From Flammula alnicola (taxonomy: Eukaryota; Basidiomycota; Agaricomycetes; Agaricales; Strophariaceae), in assembly GCA_015499995.1 (NCBI GenBank), contig JADNRV010000306.1, forward strand, positions 1 to 57,134: a stretch of 57,134 bases of DNA, read 5' to 3'. How positions within the stretch are numbered: the first letter of the stretch is position 1; the number at the start of each line of letters is the position of its first letter. Made by a program: the position numbers and the translations under genes. This document shows, in pieces, positions 1 through 10,533 of the stretch. The notes beneath the pieces are model-generated. The model did not search any database. It was not told the origin of the DNA and saw only the letters and a program-made list of their open reading frames with translations.

Positions 1-823
1 ACTATCGTCGAAAGGTCGGACCCTTCCGGCTCCTCTTCCACTGACAGGAGCGGACGCACTAGGTCTTCGGCATACCACACTGCTCCCCAATCCCTATCGT
101 TGGCACACGATGCCGCACGCACTCACACCGCCAGTGCTATTCTTGTGGCTCCACCCACCATGTCAGAAAGGACTGTAGGCGATACATATGCCGCAGTTGC
201 CACGTCCATGCACCAGGCCATGTCACGACCCACTGTCCCCGATGGGGATCCAGCAGCGACAATGATAGCATTGAAATCTATTTCGACGCCGCCGGACGAC
301 CAACCGAAGTCTAGGTCGATACGGTGTCTCGACATACAAAGGGGTAATGTTACAGTCCGTCACCAACGCGTCTATTTTTCTCTTTCCTTTCTATCTTTGT
401 ACTAGTACCTAGACTATTACCTTATCTAGTCATCCTATCTTTAGTATGTTCTATTTCGATTACTGTACTATAAATAGCCTCGTCGACTTCAACATCGTTG
501 AGATGACTTTCTTTCTCTTTCTGACTCCTCTTGACCGTAGTAGGAGTCATACCTCATTGGTCTGTGCGCACTCTCGACTAGTATATATACAGTAGATACA
601 CAACCCTGTACTTTAGCTAGTTCTTGAGAATCTTGACTCTATTGTCTTGCCTCTCTCCTCGCCACAAACGTCTAAGCTCGTCGAGCCTCTAGACACGATC
701 ACTTAAGCTCATCTGAGCCTCTAAGTGCGAACGATCCGATCTAGGACTTCTTGACACGACTTTGGAATCACTGATTGCTGGACTCCGACGTCGCAATCAC
801 GTTGTTTCTTGCTAGTCGTAACA
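1..823 (+). mobile_element. 3' end of an LTR retrotransposon: polyprotein tail plus LTR
   Basis: Positions 1-405 are open in one frame and read as the low-complexity C-terminus of a retroelement polyprotein. A purine tract (AAAGGGG at about 338-344) lies directly before TGTTAC at 348, the usual arrangement of a polypurine tract against a 3' LTR. The LTR is proposed to run 348-823, because it starts TGTTAC and the inverted match GTAACA ends at 823, giving about 476 bp. A TATA-like box (TATAAATA, about 469-476) fits a U3 promoter. The open frame runs 57 bp into the LTR before stopping at 403-405. The rest of the element lies outside the window, so integrase and RT are not visible and the Ty1/Ty3 class cannot be assigned. 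No second LTR was found to confirm the right boundary. Confidence 0.55.
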
Positions 824-854
824 AGTTCCACCGGCTACTATCACTCCATCTGGA

Positions 855-1577
855 ATGGGTAGCTTGCGACATAGTCAAGAAGGTACAACACCTCCAGAGT
901 ACACCAAGGCACTTCCGGAATTGCAATCTGCACTTCGCAGTCTTCCACCAAGTCGGTCCAATCCACATCTGGACAAGTTCGATCCCAATCTACATAACGA
1001 GATTAAAGCACTCCTTGATGGCAGTAGAGTACCTGGCAAACAGACAGCAGACATCACGAATAGAAGCAGACCAGCGGAAGGCACAACAGTTCCCTCTAAC
1101 AGCCATGTCGCAGAGTGGATCCCTGGCGGAGCAAGTCTTCTGGCCAAAATGAAAAGAAAGTCCACCTCACCAGTGAAGCCAACCCTGCCGGAATCAACAC
1201 CTACTCTGCCGGAACCCTCTCTCGCACAGCCTATGACATTTTTGGCATTCTCAAGCACTACATCAGTGTCAAATTATGCCCGGCCAATAGCCCACTCGCA
1301 GGTGATCGATCAGCCTACTGTACCGGCAGCAATCTCCAAAGCACATAAGCCTACCACGAAGCTGGTCAAATGCAGCAAGCCCACCGGAACGTCATCCGGC
1401 TCCCTTGGAAAATGGTCCAGGGTCACTGAAGTCGCTTCTGTGGTTGGAGATGCATCAAATGATCAAGTAGTGCCGGTGGAGGCCAACAAACATTGCACAA
1501 GGGATCCTACTCCACCACCGGAAGTTGTGGGAAAAAGGGAGAGAAAGCCAACTTGGAAAGCTAAAGCCCGGGGATAA
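855..1577 (+). CDS. Hypothetical protein, 240 aa, Ser/Pro/Lys-rich
   Basis: A single open frame of 240 codons starts at the first ATG after the LTR; an in-frame stop at 819-821 limits any upstream extension. The product is rich in Ser, Thr, Pro and Lys, has no recognisable domain, and ends in a strongly basic tail (KRERKPTWKAKARG). It is convergent with the broken gene that ends at 1785. I do not recognise the family. It could be a cargo or gag-like ORF of a nearby element, or the last exon of a longer gene. Its length and lack of stops make it more credible than the overlapping frames, but expression is unproven. Confidence 0.35.
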   Translation: MGSLRHSQEGTTPPEYTKALPELQSALRSLPPSRSNPHLDKFDPNLHNEIKALLDGSRVPGKQTADITNRSRPAEGTTVPSNSHVAEWIPGGASLLAKMKRKSTSPVKPTLPESTPTLPEPSLAQPMTFLAFSSTTSVSNYARPIAHSQVIDQPTVPAAISKAHKPTTKLVKCSKPTGTSSGSLGKWSRVTEVASVVGDASNDQVVPVEANKHCTRDPTPPPEVVGKRERKPTWKAKARG

Positions 1578-1763
1578 ACTTATTACTTATAACGATTCAC
1601 ACTGTTTGCAAATAGAAGTGTCCCAATGCATTATATACGAGGGGGGACAAGGCCAAGACAACAAGAGGAATGTACATATATAACAAAACTATAAAATCAG
1701 GCATCGCGAGCATTCATGTCATCATCCGAGTGGTAGTGGGTCAACCCAGATGGACCATCCAAC

Positions 1764-1807
1764 TAGGAGGCATCGATGTACTGGCTAGGAGGCATCGATG
1801 TACTGGC
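1764..1807 (+). repeat. Tandem duplication of a 22-bp unit
   Basis: A 22-bp unit starting TAGGAGGCATCGATG occurs twice with no spacer (1764-1785 and 1786-1807). It straddles the stop codon of the minus-strand gene ending at 1785, so the duplication may have set where that reading frame now ends. Confidence 0.8.
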
Positions 1808-4280
1808 GGAAAACCTCTTGGCTTCCAGTCAGACCTCCACTTGGTGGCGATGAAGGTTGCTCTGCTGGAGCAGCGAAAAGAGGTGATCCACCTGCACACT
1901 CACCAGCATCCGGAACGTCGCCTTGACTCTGATGAGAGCCAGTCGGAGTCGGAGTGATCACCTGGATTCTTGGTGATGGTGTCGATGGTGCCTGCGGGTA
2001 GCTGGCCAACAATCGTGGATCGATAAATGCAGGGCTGGAGACTGCACAGCAGGGCAGGGGTGATACGTGATGCACGAAGGGGCTGTGAGAGTGTTCCGGC
2101 AGGACGGTGCTGGACGCTGTTGACACCACCCACCGGGACGGTGCAGGTGGGATCACCTGTGCCAATGGAAGGCGTTTCTAGTGTGTTTGTATCAGTTACG
2201 GCTTCTGAACAGAGTCATATCCACTTACCGGAAGAGTGCCAGCGAGCGCATCACCAACAGCATGGAGCAGAACACTGTTCTGGGAGGCGACATGGGAGTA
2301 CAGCGTCTCCATATGCCTCTGATGCTCTGCAAGAGATGCCTCATGGGTATCCATGTGCTTCTTGTGCTGGTCGAGTGAAGCCTTGTGACTCTCCTGGAGA
2401 GTCCGGATATGCTCTGCCAACTGGTTCCCTAACTGCACATCCACATATGCCCCCTTCATGTACTCCACCATGCCTTCCACAGCCTTGAGGTCGCGTTGAG
2501 TAGTCGTCAGCCCATCGTTGGCTACACTCTGCTCCTTCCAGAAACTCCCCAGCCTGTTATCCACCTCCACTCTATGCGCCCTCCACCCAGCATCGATCTG
2601 GTGCAACTCCTCACGAAGATGATCCAATCCAGCGGACAATGCTTCCTTCTCGTTCCAGACTTCATCGATCCTGGCCCCCAGTCGATCCTCCGCAGCTCCA
2701 ATACTTCTCGCCATGGTCTCGTCGACGTTCCGGTAAACATTCACCTCCGCTGCCACGATACTCTGGGCAATCTTCTCATCCACACTGCGGTCGACCTCCA
2801 TCTTCTGTTCCTCAAACCACGCTGCGAGTCACCTTTCGAAGTCGTCGGTCACCATGGTGTCCTGGAGCTGTGAATTGAGCATGTGATCTAACGCGTCCGG
2901 AAGCCTTTTCTCCAGGAGTTCGACCTTGGTGAATCGTCCCCTCATCTTCTCCACCTCATCATTGAACATGGCATGGGTGACAGTGGAGGCCCTCATGGCC
3001 GATTTCTGGGACTTGATTTCACCAATCCGGCGGGAGAGTACCTCAAGTGAAAGAGGCGGCAAGCCAACTGTTTAGAATTAGTCGATGTTATAGACCAGCG
3101 AGGGGAACACTTACACAGAGTGTCCTTACGCGGAGTCTCTGTTGTCTCGTGTGACGATGACGCATCTGAGGGCACCGGTGTGTGGATCTCTCGTACAGGC
3201 ATGTGCCTGGACGTGGTCATCTGTCCACCCAACTTGTGTTCCGGGGAGGTGCGGTTAACGTTAGGGTTGAAGGGAGGCAGCTGGATGGGGGTAAGGGGTG
3301 CGGGTTTCACCAGTCCTGAGATATGTGGTGATCGTGTCTCCGGATCTTCTTGGATGGTGGCAATGTGTGGGTGGTCGCGTGGTGGCGGAATGACGATGGT
3401 GGGTGTGGGACAGCTGCGACTCGTGCACGAAGGTCCTGCGATCCCGTTGACTGTGTGAGGGGGGAGCGGCGGACGCACCTCATTCGAAGAATTGGCTGCC
3501 ACCGCAGCCAACACCACTTGTTGCTGCTCTTTGACTTCCGCTGGTGGTGCTTCCGAGTACCCCTTTCCAGCAACTATCGAGGGCATGAACGCGGCGCCCT
3601 ACTCGCACTTGTCCTTGTGTTTGTTGCACTGGTGGCAAGCGACCTTCTTGTAGGGGCGTTGGCGCTTGTCGCTCAGCTTCTTCGGTGCATGCTGTGGTTG
3701 GTTGTATGGCTTCTCATAACAGACGAGGCACCTGAACCCTCTTGCCTTGCACTTCACACAGCTTCCCTCAGCGACCACATTCTCGACATTGACCCAATAC
3801 AGGCCGACTTGGGGTTCTGGAGGTGGATGCTCATGCAACTTCCTGGTGGGCTCTGAAACCTCTTGGTCATCGACAGGTGCACTGGCGACAGCAGTGGGCT
3901 TGGCCTCTGGGAGTGGAACCTTGCATCCAGCACGTGCGCTCTTGCTGGCTTTCCCTTTCGCGACCTTTTTGGGCTTCGGTGGGGCGGCGGGCAGGTCCTT
4001 TGTGATGGATTTCGCTCTCTTCACTGGTGATGGCTGATCCGGGATAGACATCGCCAGTTCATCTTCCTCCTCGTCAGACTCCTCAATGTACGCGGCAGAT
4101 TTGATCGTCCATTTTCTTGTCCTCGACACCTTTGGAATCTCCTCCGCTTTCACCACCTCCTTTTCCTCCTGTATCCTCACATCCCTTGGACCTTCCACCA
4201 CCAGCCTCACCACATCAATGTCCATGCCCAGCCCCATATCCTTCCCCTTCCCTTTTCTGGTTGCCAGTATACTCTCCACG

Positions 4281-5243
4281 TGAGTTCTTATGTGTCCCCC
4301 ACAGATTCCTAGTGGATTCCGGGTGATTCTGGTGGAACAGGTTTGGCAGAGGGGCCAGCCAAAATATCGGATGTCAGTCCGGTGGAATGGGTACTGGATT
4401 GGCCCGGAATTCAGTAGGGCACCGGAACGGAAAACGGAATCCGGTCAGTATCTAATATAAAAACACCTTTTATTTACATAAAAGACTAAAAATAAATGAG
4501 TAATATAAATCATGCTCAAAATATCTATAAATAAGATTATGTAATGTTCAAAAACCAATTTCTAATCAAGATATTCCATATTTGGCAAGTAAAATTTTCA
4601 AAAGCACTGGCTTTGGTCGAGTTTTTCGTGTTTTTCTTGAGAACAAAAGCAGCTGGTCACACGATTTTGATAGATTTGTAATTCTGGAAGCATGCTCTAC
4701 AGTTACTTTTTTTGGCAAAAAGTTCCCACGGTACCTGAAACAGACCAAATAAGGTGATTTCAGTTACCCGAGTGAGATGACATATACATATTTGTAATCT
4801 CCTTAAAATTCTGAATCTGATGGTACCCCATTGACCCTGAATCTCTCAGAATTGGTTACGCAATCTATAAATATATCTAGAGACATAGGGTATATAATCC
4901 GATGTTTTTGGTAGGTTAGAAAGGCCCTGTGGTCTAATGGTTAAATAGTCTAGTCTACTACTAGATTTATAAATTCTGTCTAAGTCCACCAAGTTCAAGT
5001 TTTATCCAGAATCCGCAGGAATTTGGTCATTCCGGTGGACTCCAGTTAGGATTCCGGTGGATTCCGGTGGACTCCAGTTAGGATTCCGGTGGATTCCGGT
5101 CTATTCCATGTGGATTCCAGTCCATTCCACGTGGATTCCAGTCTATTCCACGTGGATTCCAGTCTATTCCACGTGGATTCTGGTTCATTCCACGTGGATT
5201 CCATACATTCCATGTGGAATCAGTGGGGGAGTGAAAAGTACTG
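4281..5243 (-). mobile_element. Non-autonomous hAT-like element, copy 3 (inverted), inside an exon
   Basis: The element is 963 bp, flanked by the 8-bp duplication TCTCCACG at 4273-4280 and 5244-5251. Read on the minus strand it starts CAGTACTTTTCACTCC and is related throughout to copies 1 and 2 but more diverged: the same tRNA-like block, the same GGTACC-containing core and the same terminal arrays. Its arrays are built mainly from GGATTCC/GGAATCC units instead of GGACTCC; about five tandem units containing CACGTGGATTCC lie at 5100-5220. Removing the element and one duplication restores an open frame in the host gene. No transposase is encoded, so mobility would need an hAT enzyme from elsewhere. 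The hAT assignment rests on the 8-bp duplication and the CAG terminus. Confidence 0.75.
4923..4992 (+). other. tRNA-like block in element copy 3 (degenerate)
   Basis: The sequence TGTGGTCTAATGGTTAAAT resembles the D-arm/A-box region of a tRNA. The B-box half is not convincing here. It is at the position equivalent to the better-preserved tRNA-like blocks of copies 1 and 2. Confidence 0.4.
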
Positions 5244-5794
5244 TCTCCACGTCCATCTCTTCAACCCTCACCCTCTGTTCCACTGCGTCCGGTTGATGCC
5301 CGGCATCGTTTTCGCGCTCATTGCTTCCACTGGCCCTGGGTAGGGTGGGATCGAGGAATGAGAAAAAGTCCTTCAGGCGGGGGAGGGCAGATGCAGGCAG
5401 AATCTCATTATCCCACTCCAGCTCGAGTTCCAGGTTGTCGAGGTACTGGTCGTGGGGGAGCCTGAAATATCTAAATGCGTGTGATACATGTTCATGGGCC
5501 GGCTCATTGAATAACGACCTCAGGAAGTGTTGATAGCCAGGAGCGTCCAAGTACTCCTGTTTGCAGTTTACAGTCGAAAATATTGCCTATATTTGCAGTT
5601 TAGCATTGCTTTGAACGCAAAATAAAAACACTTACACATTTGCGCCGGAAGACTGTCAAATAAGCCTGCAGGGTGGTTCCATCTGCATTGCAATAGCGGT
5701 GTTTGGCCATTGCCTGCGCCACGGCGTGCATGTCATCGAAAGCCTTCTGGACATCTTGATAATTGCCAACGGAGGTCGTAGCTTGATGAGACAT

Positions 5795-5988
5795 GGTAAA
5801 TGAGAGAGGGTGTGGTCAGTGGTATGTAGTGTGGTATGACGCAAGCAATGTTGAACGTGTCAGTTAGATCAAAATTGTCCAAAGTTCAACATGCACGTGA
5901 CCATTGTGGCGACTGCCACTGGAGCCATTGTTGCAAGACCCACCGGAGGTCGAGCACATCACTGGTCCCTTCCACTCCCCTGTTTGCT
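5795..5988. promoter_or_regulatory. Short divergent intergenic region
   Basis: There are 194 bp between the ATG of the minus-strand gene (5794) and the first ATG of the plus-strand gene (5989), so the two share one upstream region. No clear TATA box or binding site was identified. Confidence 0.4.
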
Positions 5989-7040
5989 ATGAACACCAAA
6001 GATTACAATACTGGTCCTCAAGACCTTGCAGCTGCTTATAATAGGCTGGCGGAAACCCAGCAACCACATCAATCATGAAAGAGAAAACATGAATCAATGA
6101 CTGAAGTGCCCGCCGAGGAACCGGTCAGTTCTTTCCTTCCTTTTGGCTCTGAGGCTGATTTTTGGACAGGGATCATCCAGACAATTCAACTTGTGGGATG
6201 TCATCTACAACCCGGAACGTGTAAGTGTCTAATTACCTACTTTCGAGCTTTTTAACTTATTCTGAAATAGGAACCCTCTCCGGATATCATGACAGATATT
6301 TTCAGCATAATAGCAAGGCCGGAACATGTAAGTACCTCATACTCGGCTACTGATTATGTACATAGTGACTACAGAATATGCCTGAAGAAAGATTTGGGAT
6401 GTCTATGGCCACTGAACCTGTAAGTTTTTCTTCGTCTTTTTAGCTCACTTGTTTCATACCTTACCTGCAGGAGAGCTCTCAAAGCACCAGAATAGCTGCA
6501 TTGATGGAATTCATGGATGCTGAGATGGATTCCCCCATTCCCCCATTCCAGGAGTTGAATGCCAGCAGCATGGATGGGGAGTCCATCAAGAGCGAGGCAG
6601 AACATGGCACGATTGTGCGTCTCACTCCACCTCCACCTCTGGCTCTGGCTCCACCTCCACCATCACCTCTGCCTCCACCCCCACCATCGCCTCCGCCTCC
6701 ACCATCGCCTCCACCTCCACCACTGCCTCCATCTATGCCTGCCCCTCTGCCTCTGCCTCTGCCTACCCCGTCACCCCCAGCCCAGCTTTTGCTTTCACTT
6801 CCGCCCCGGCCTATTCTTCCAAACCCCCCCAACCAATCATCCACTGCTGCAATAGCCACATTAAATGCTCTTTCACCCACTCTCATATCACCAGCGTCAC
6901 TGTGCTGCATCTATCTTGCAGATATTGACCAGCAAACCCGAACATCAAGATCCTGGCTCAACAATTTGATGGAGCTTTTTGCTCAAATTGAGCTTGTAAT
7001 TGAGGGTGTGGAGAGGCAAAGAGAAGCAAGGGGCTTGTGA
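5989..7040 (+). pseudogene. Five-exon proline-rich gene, about 285 codons, one in-frame stop
   Basis: Exons 5989-6123, 6170-6220, 6271-6327, 6375-6419 and 6471-7040 join in one frame, and all four introns (46-51 nt, GT-AG) are phase 0. The N-terminus (MNTKDYNTGPQDLAAAYNRL) is followed by a TGA at 6076-6078, then KRKHES and continuing frame; CGA to TGA would explain it. A downstream ATG at 6097 would give an open protein without the first 36 codons. The middle is acidic. Residues encoded at about 6630-6790 form a polyproline tract of Pro-Leu and Pro-Ser runs. The C-terminus is helical (SWLNNLMELFAQIELVIEGV). No family recognised. Head-to-head pairing with the gene at 5794 and shared decay suggest the two belong to one mobile or multicopy unit, which is inference. 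Confidence 0.6.
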
Positions 7041-9040
7041 GACAGGGACAGTAGGATGTATAACAGTATAACACTAATATATATTTCATTATTGCTGCGG
7101 ATGGTACATAAATGATCTACTGAGAAAGCTGTTCCAGCAGGACATGGCAGCTTGGCCTTGCCCACTGGACTGAAACGAGCTCGCATGGCCTCTCACGAGC
7201 TCACCCATCCTGGATGGGTATTTTGGCAGCACAAGCTCGTGAGGCTAGGCCATCACTGATGGTACTTATGTCACACAAGATAATACACTATATATGGTAT
7301 TTAGCTACAGAACTTTCTGTCCCCTGGCCATAGAGTACTTGCACACTCTGCCGTCTGTGCGTCAACCTCCCCTGGTCTAGTACTTGGGCGCTCTGCTGTC
7401 AGAACCTCAGCCTCCCCAGGTCCAATATGTGGACACTCTGCCATCAGTGTATCCACCTCCTCTGGTCATCCATGCACTCTTGCCTGTTTCAGAGACACCC
7501 CCATCTATACCACCCTTGATGTCATCCTTAGGAGAAATCCAAATAGTTCAATATGTACTGGGTCAAGGAAGTCAAGGAAACCAAAGGGGTAGGTGGTCAG
7601 CTAACTCTGGCTCAGTGACATCATGTACATGGATGTGCCCTAACACATACCACAGGCAAGTGCAGGATGAACATGCTGATGTGCTTTTTGCAGGGGACAA
7701 GTTCTTGCAAGTGGCAATAAATTCTAGCCCCTTCTTTCCACCCACCTCAAGCAAGTTTACTTCTGACCCAGAGAGCCATGACTGGGTGGTCTTGGTCCGC
7801 GATGAAGTTAACTGAATAAATGAGATGTTCAAGCCATGGCCTCCCTTAAAAGACGATGATGCCACTAGGAAAAGGGTAAGTTTCCAATTCTGTAGCCCTC
7901 ATCATAATGCTGAGCAATATTTATCACCATAGATCTTCCTGCCAGTCATCAACTTCAGCAAGCAACTCTGAAAAATAGGCCAGGTAGTCGTATGAGCCCA
8001 CTGTGGCCTCAATGATAAGAAGAGTGTCGAAGAAATCCAGATGCTCGACATGATAAGCAAATTACTCAATGACCCAAAATCGATGGAGCATGTCCATAGC
8101 AGTCTCCTAGTTAGTATCATTTCAGGCTAAACATTGAAAGCTAATAACATGTTGACCAAATGATTTTTCCTACTCCTTAGGGAGCCTCTGGTATATTTGA
8201 TGATGAGTGCTGCAAAAAGAGTTTGCTTGAGTTTTTTTTTCAATACCTTGACTTGCTGGCAGTGCTTTTTCCTGGGATATTTGGCCCTCCCTTTACAAAG
8301 AAAGTTGTTGCCCTTGGGCATACAAATGTAAGCATTGTCCCTCTCTAGCTGATCATTTTCATCATCACAATTTGGTTTCTTGTTGAAGGTTCTAATTTGC
8401 TTGGAAGAATGGTTGACTGGCGCACTGGATTCTAAAAACTCCTGATATGTAAAAACCAACAAGCAAATTCTCAAGGCGATCGAAACAGAAGCTGAAAAAC
8501 CTGAATACGGCCAGGTTTTAACAAAAATGTTCAATGACTGGTGGACTGAAGGCAGGTTAGTCTTATCCTGCATTTTCAGAGATGCACAACATTATTTGAC
8601 ATGACATGATAGCAAGATTGGGCTGCAGGGGAAAATAGGGAACTCAACGCACAATCCACCCACATTCCGTAGGTTCAAACTTTCATGGCATATAGGATCC
8701 ACTGCCTCTGGCTCAGAGACAACAACTGAAACCCTATAAGGAAGGTGCTTATCCAGCCATCCACCACTGTCGATACTGCATTGAACCACTAAAGATGTAC
8801 ATATTGTTTATATTACTTGATACAGTGCCTAGCCAGCTGTGCTGGTGAAACAATGACCAATCCTTTAGTCAGCACTACCAGACAAGTGCTGACTAAGCAC
8901 TTTGGGCTCATTTTGTTATGTCATTTGAAAAAAAAAAATGTAACGCCTTAAGGACACTAACTTGAAATGCCCGCGGTTCTTAGAAAGGAACATTCCAGTT
9001 TGGATCCAGCTTGTGGATCGAGAAGTTTTCATCAAGTTCA
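7041..9040 (+). other. Decayed coding sequence, unassigned
   Basis: A 143-codon open frame (7384-7815) with repeated motifs of the PQVQYVDTLPSVYPPP kind ends at a TGA and stays readable for about 15 codons after it, up to a possible donor near 7876. Further readable stretches on the plus strand follow at about 7950-8110. A near-palindrome at about 7184-7252 carries TCACGAGCT and AGCTCGTGA arms around a smaller ACCCATCC/GGATGGGT hairpin. No family recognised; the region looks like remains of one or more old element genes. Confidence 0.35.
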
Positions 9041-9905
9041 ATCTGTGAAGAAAACGATATCTGCTCCCTATTCATTAAGGCAAGCATTTATGATTCTATA
9101 ATGACCTGAGCATGTTTATCCAACATTCACTACTGCAGAGCACTCTTCCCAATGGTCGACTGAAAATATTGCTCCTTACTTTGCAGGCTGACCTCAAGAT
9201 CAAGAAAGGCATCATCATCTATGATTGCTGCTTGGACTCTCCATATCATTTGGAGAGGCTGCATTTCCATGATGATTTGGAGGGTGGCATCATTTCTCTC
9301 CACTCTTTCCTTTGGTGACAAAGTCCAGGAGATTATGGAAAGCACACTAGGTAACTTACTGGGGGCCATGGAAAACCAGCACTATTGTCCTGACAAAATG
9401 TTTGTCCTTTCCAGCCTTTTGCTGTTTTGGAAAGAGCATGCCTCCTCTCCACTTGCTGCCTCCTTGGGCATCATTGGCTCTCTCATTTCTGACCCCTTCT
9501 TTGATTCTGCTGGTTGGGACTTTAGCCTATCAGCAATGTATTCAGACCCTGTGGCAAAATCTTTCTTGATTCAATTGAGGAACTACATAAGTCCAACATT
9601 TAATTACCTCAGGCTAATTTACTGATTCCTTGAACAAGGCTGAAGAGCTCTGGGAGGTGTTCTTGATCACTATCTATCTGACCACTATGAAAGTAGTTAT
9701 CATCTTTCTGACACACAAGAAAGTTATACCCGCTGCCAGTATCTGGAATTCAGCTGATGCCTATTCTGACTATGTGTGGTCTATTATCAACTTGATCTAC
9801 CCCCTCACCAGGGATAAGGATGTTGCTCTTGTTCAACTCTATATTTATCTCTATCAACTTGGCACACAGTCATCGCTGTTGTCAACACCCTTGATGTTGA
9901 AGTTT
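9041..9905 (+). repeat. Inverted duplication, arm A (decayed gene copy)
   Basis: This arm matches the reverse complement of 12,635-13,506 over its length, starting at GAAGAAAACGATATCTG. Both encode the same protein family in one frame, for example LQADLKIKKGIIIYDCCLD here. Arm A lacks a short piece after DDLEGG and has several indels, so the frame breaks at about 9318 and again near 9625. Its second half (from 9630, NKAEELWEVFLITIYL) is open for longer than arm B. Function unknown. Confidence 0.7.
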
Positions 9906-9982
9906 AACCATGAGATCTCAGCCTGGACTATCTCTTCATCAGAATTTGAACACAAAGTCACTGGTAACTTGAAAGTACTTAC

Positions 9983-10533
9983 CTTGAGGATCACCGAGTT
10001 GGCAGTCATGGCTGGAGAAGTTATTGACGTTAATGCTCCAAGTTCACCTTTGCCTTTGGGCTTCAGTTTTAGTGCCTTAGCCCTAGGCTTTGGAGTTGGA
10101 GTTCCCATGTGAATAAAAGGCGATTCAGCAAGGAAAGAGGCCTGGGACACATCAGCAGGTGTGGATGAAAAGGTAGGTTGAACTTGAGGGGATTGCTTGC
10201 AATTTGGAAGTGTTGCATGAGACACATTGGCAGTACCTGTTCTAATAAAAATGGCAAGTAAGCAAGAATTGGATAGCCTTGAACTAAGGAATCTGAACTA
10301 ACCACTGACAAGGGTGGTGAGATGACTGTTTTCTAGTTGTAACTTGATGACTTCTTGCTCAAGTGAGCAGATTCTATCTTGATGACCCTTCTCTGCTTGC
10401 TGGTAAGCTTCTCTTTCCAACTCCTGGCCCTTTGTTGGCTTCCTGGTTCCCTTGCATGAGCTTTGCCTAGAAGGATTGTTGGCCAAATCATCCGAGTTGT
10501 CGACATATATGTCGTGCGGGCTGCCAGTGGCAT
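9983..10533 (-). CDS. Fragment of an unrecognised gene with a coiled coil (at least two exons)
   Basis: Two exons on the minus strand, 10533-10303 and 10236-9983, join through a 66-nt GT-AG intron in one frame. A good acceptor (TTTCAG) precedes the first and a GTAAGT donor follows the second, so exons are missing on both sides or were lost. Exon 1 is acidic, then Lys/Arg/Glu-rich with a heptad-like helix (ICSLEQEVIKLQLENSHL) suggesting a short coiled coil. Exon 2 is Ser/Pro-rich with a basic patch (KPRAKALKLKPKGKGE) that could be a nuclear localisation signal. It abuts inverted-duplication arm A. No family recognised; it may be a transposon gene remnant. Confidence 0.4.

Larger units (their letters stand above)
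1785..5794 (-). pseudogene. Bro­ken multi-exon gene, about 950 codons, split Zn2Cys6-like motif, coiled coil
   Basis: Not a family I recognise. The frame can be followed through four exons: 5794-5636, 5556-5252 joined to 4280-3115 once the inserted element (4281-5243) is removed, 3067-2229, and 2177-1785. Introns are 5557-5635, 3068-3114 and 2178-2228, all GT-AG and in phase. The 53-codon first exon begins MSHQATTSVGNYQ. The central part has C-x2-C-x6-C (CVKCKARGFRC) and, about 30 residues later, C-x2-C-x6-C (CHQCNKHKDKC), which looks like a Zn2Cys6 cluster with a very long loop. Exon 3 is Glu/Arg/His-rich and helical, suggesting a coiled coil; the last exon is Pro/Ser-rich. Two in-frame stops, TAG at 3599-3601 and TGA at 2829-2831, break an otherwise open frame. 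Function is unknown; a DNA-binding or transposon-associated role is only a guess. Confidence 0.7.

Noticed and set aside
6479..6910. Gly-rich minus-strand frame opposite the polyproline tract
   Set aside because: Complement of Pro codons gives Gly; the plus-strand gene has phased exons and explains the sequence.
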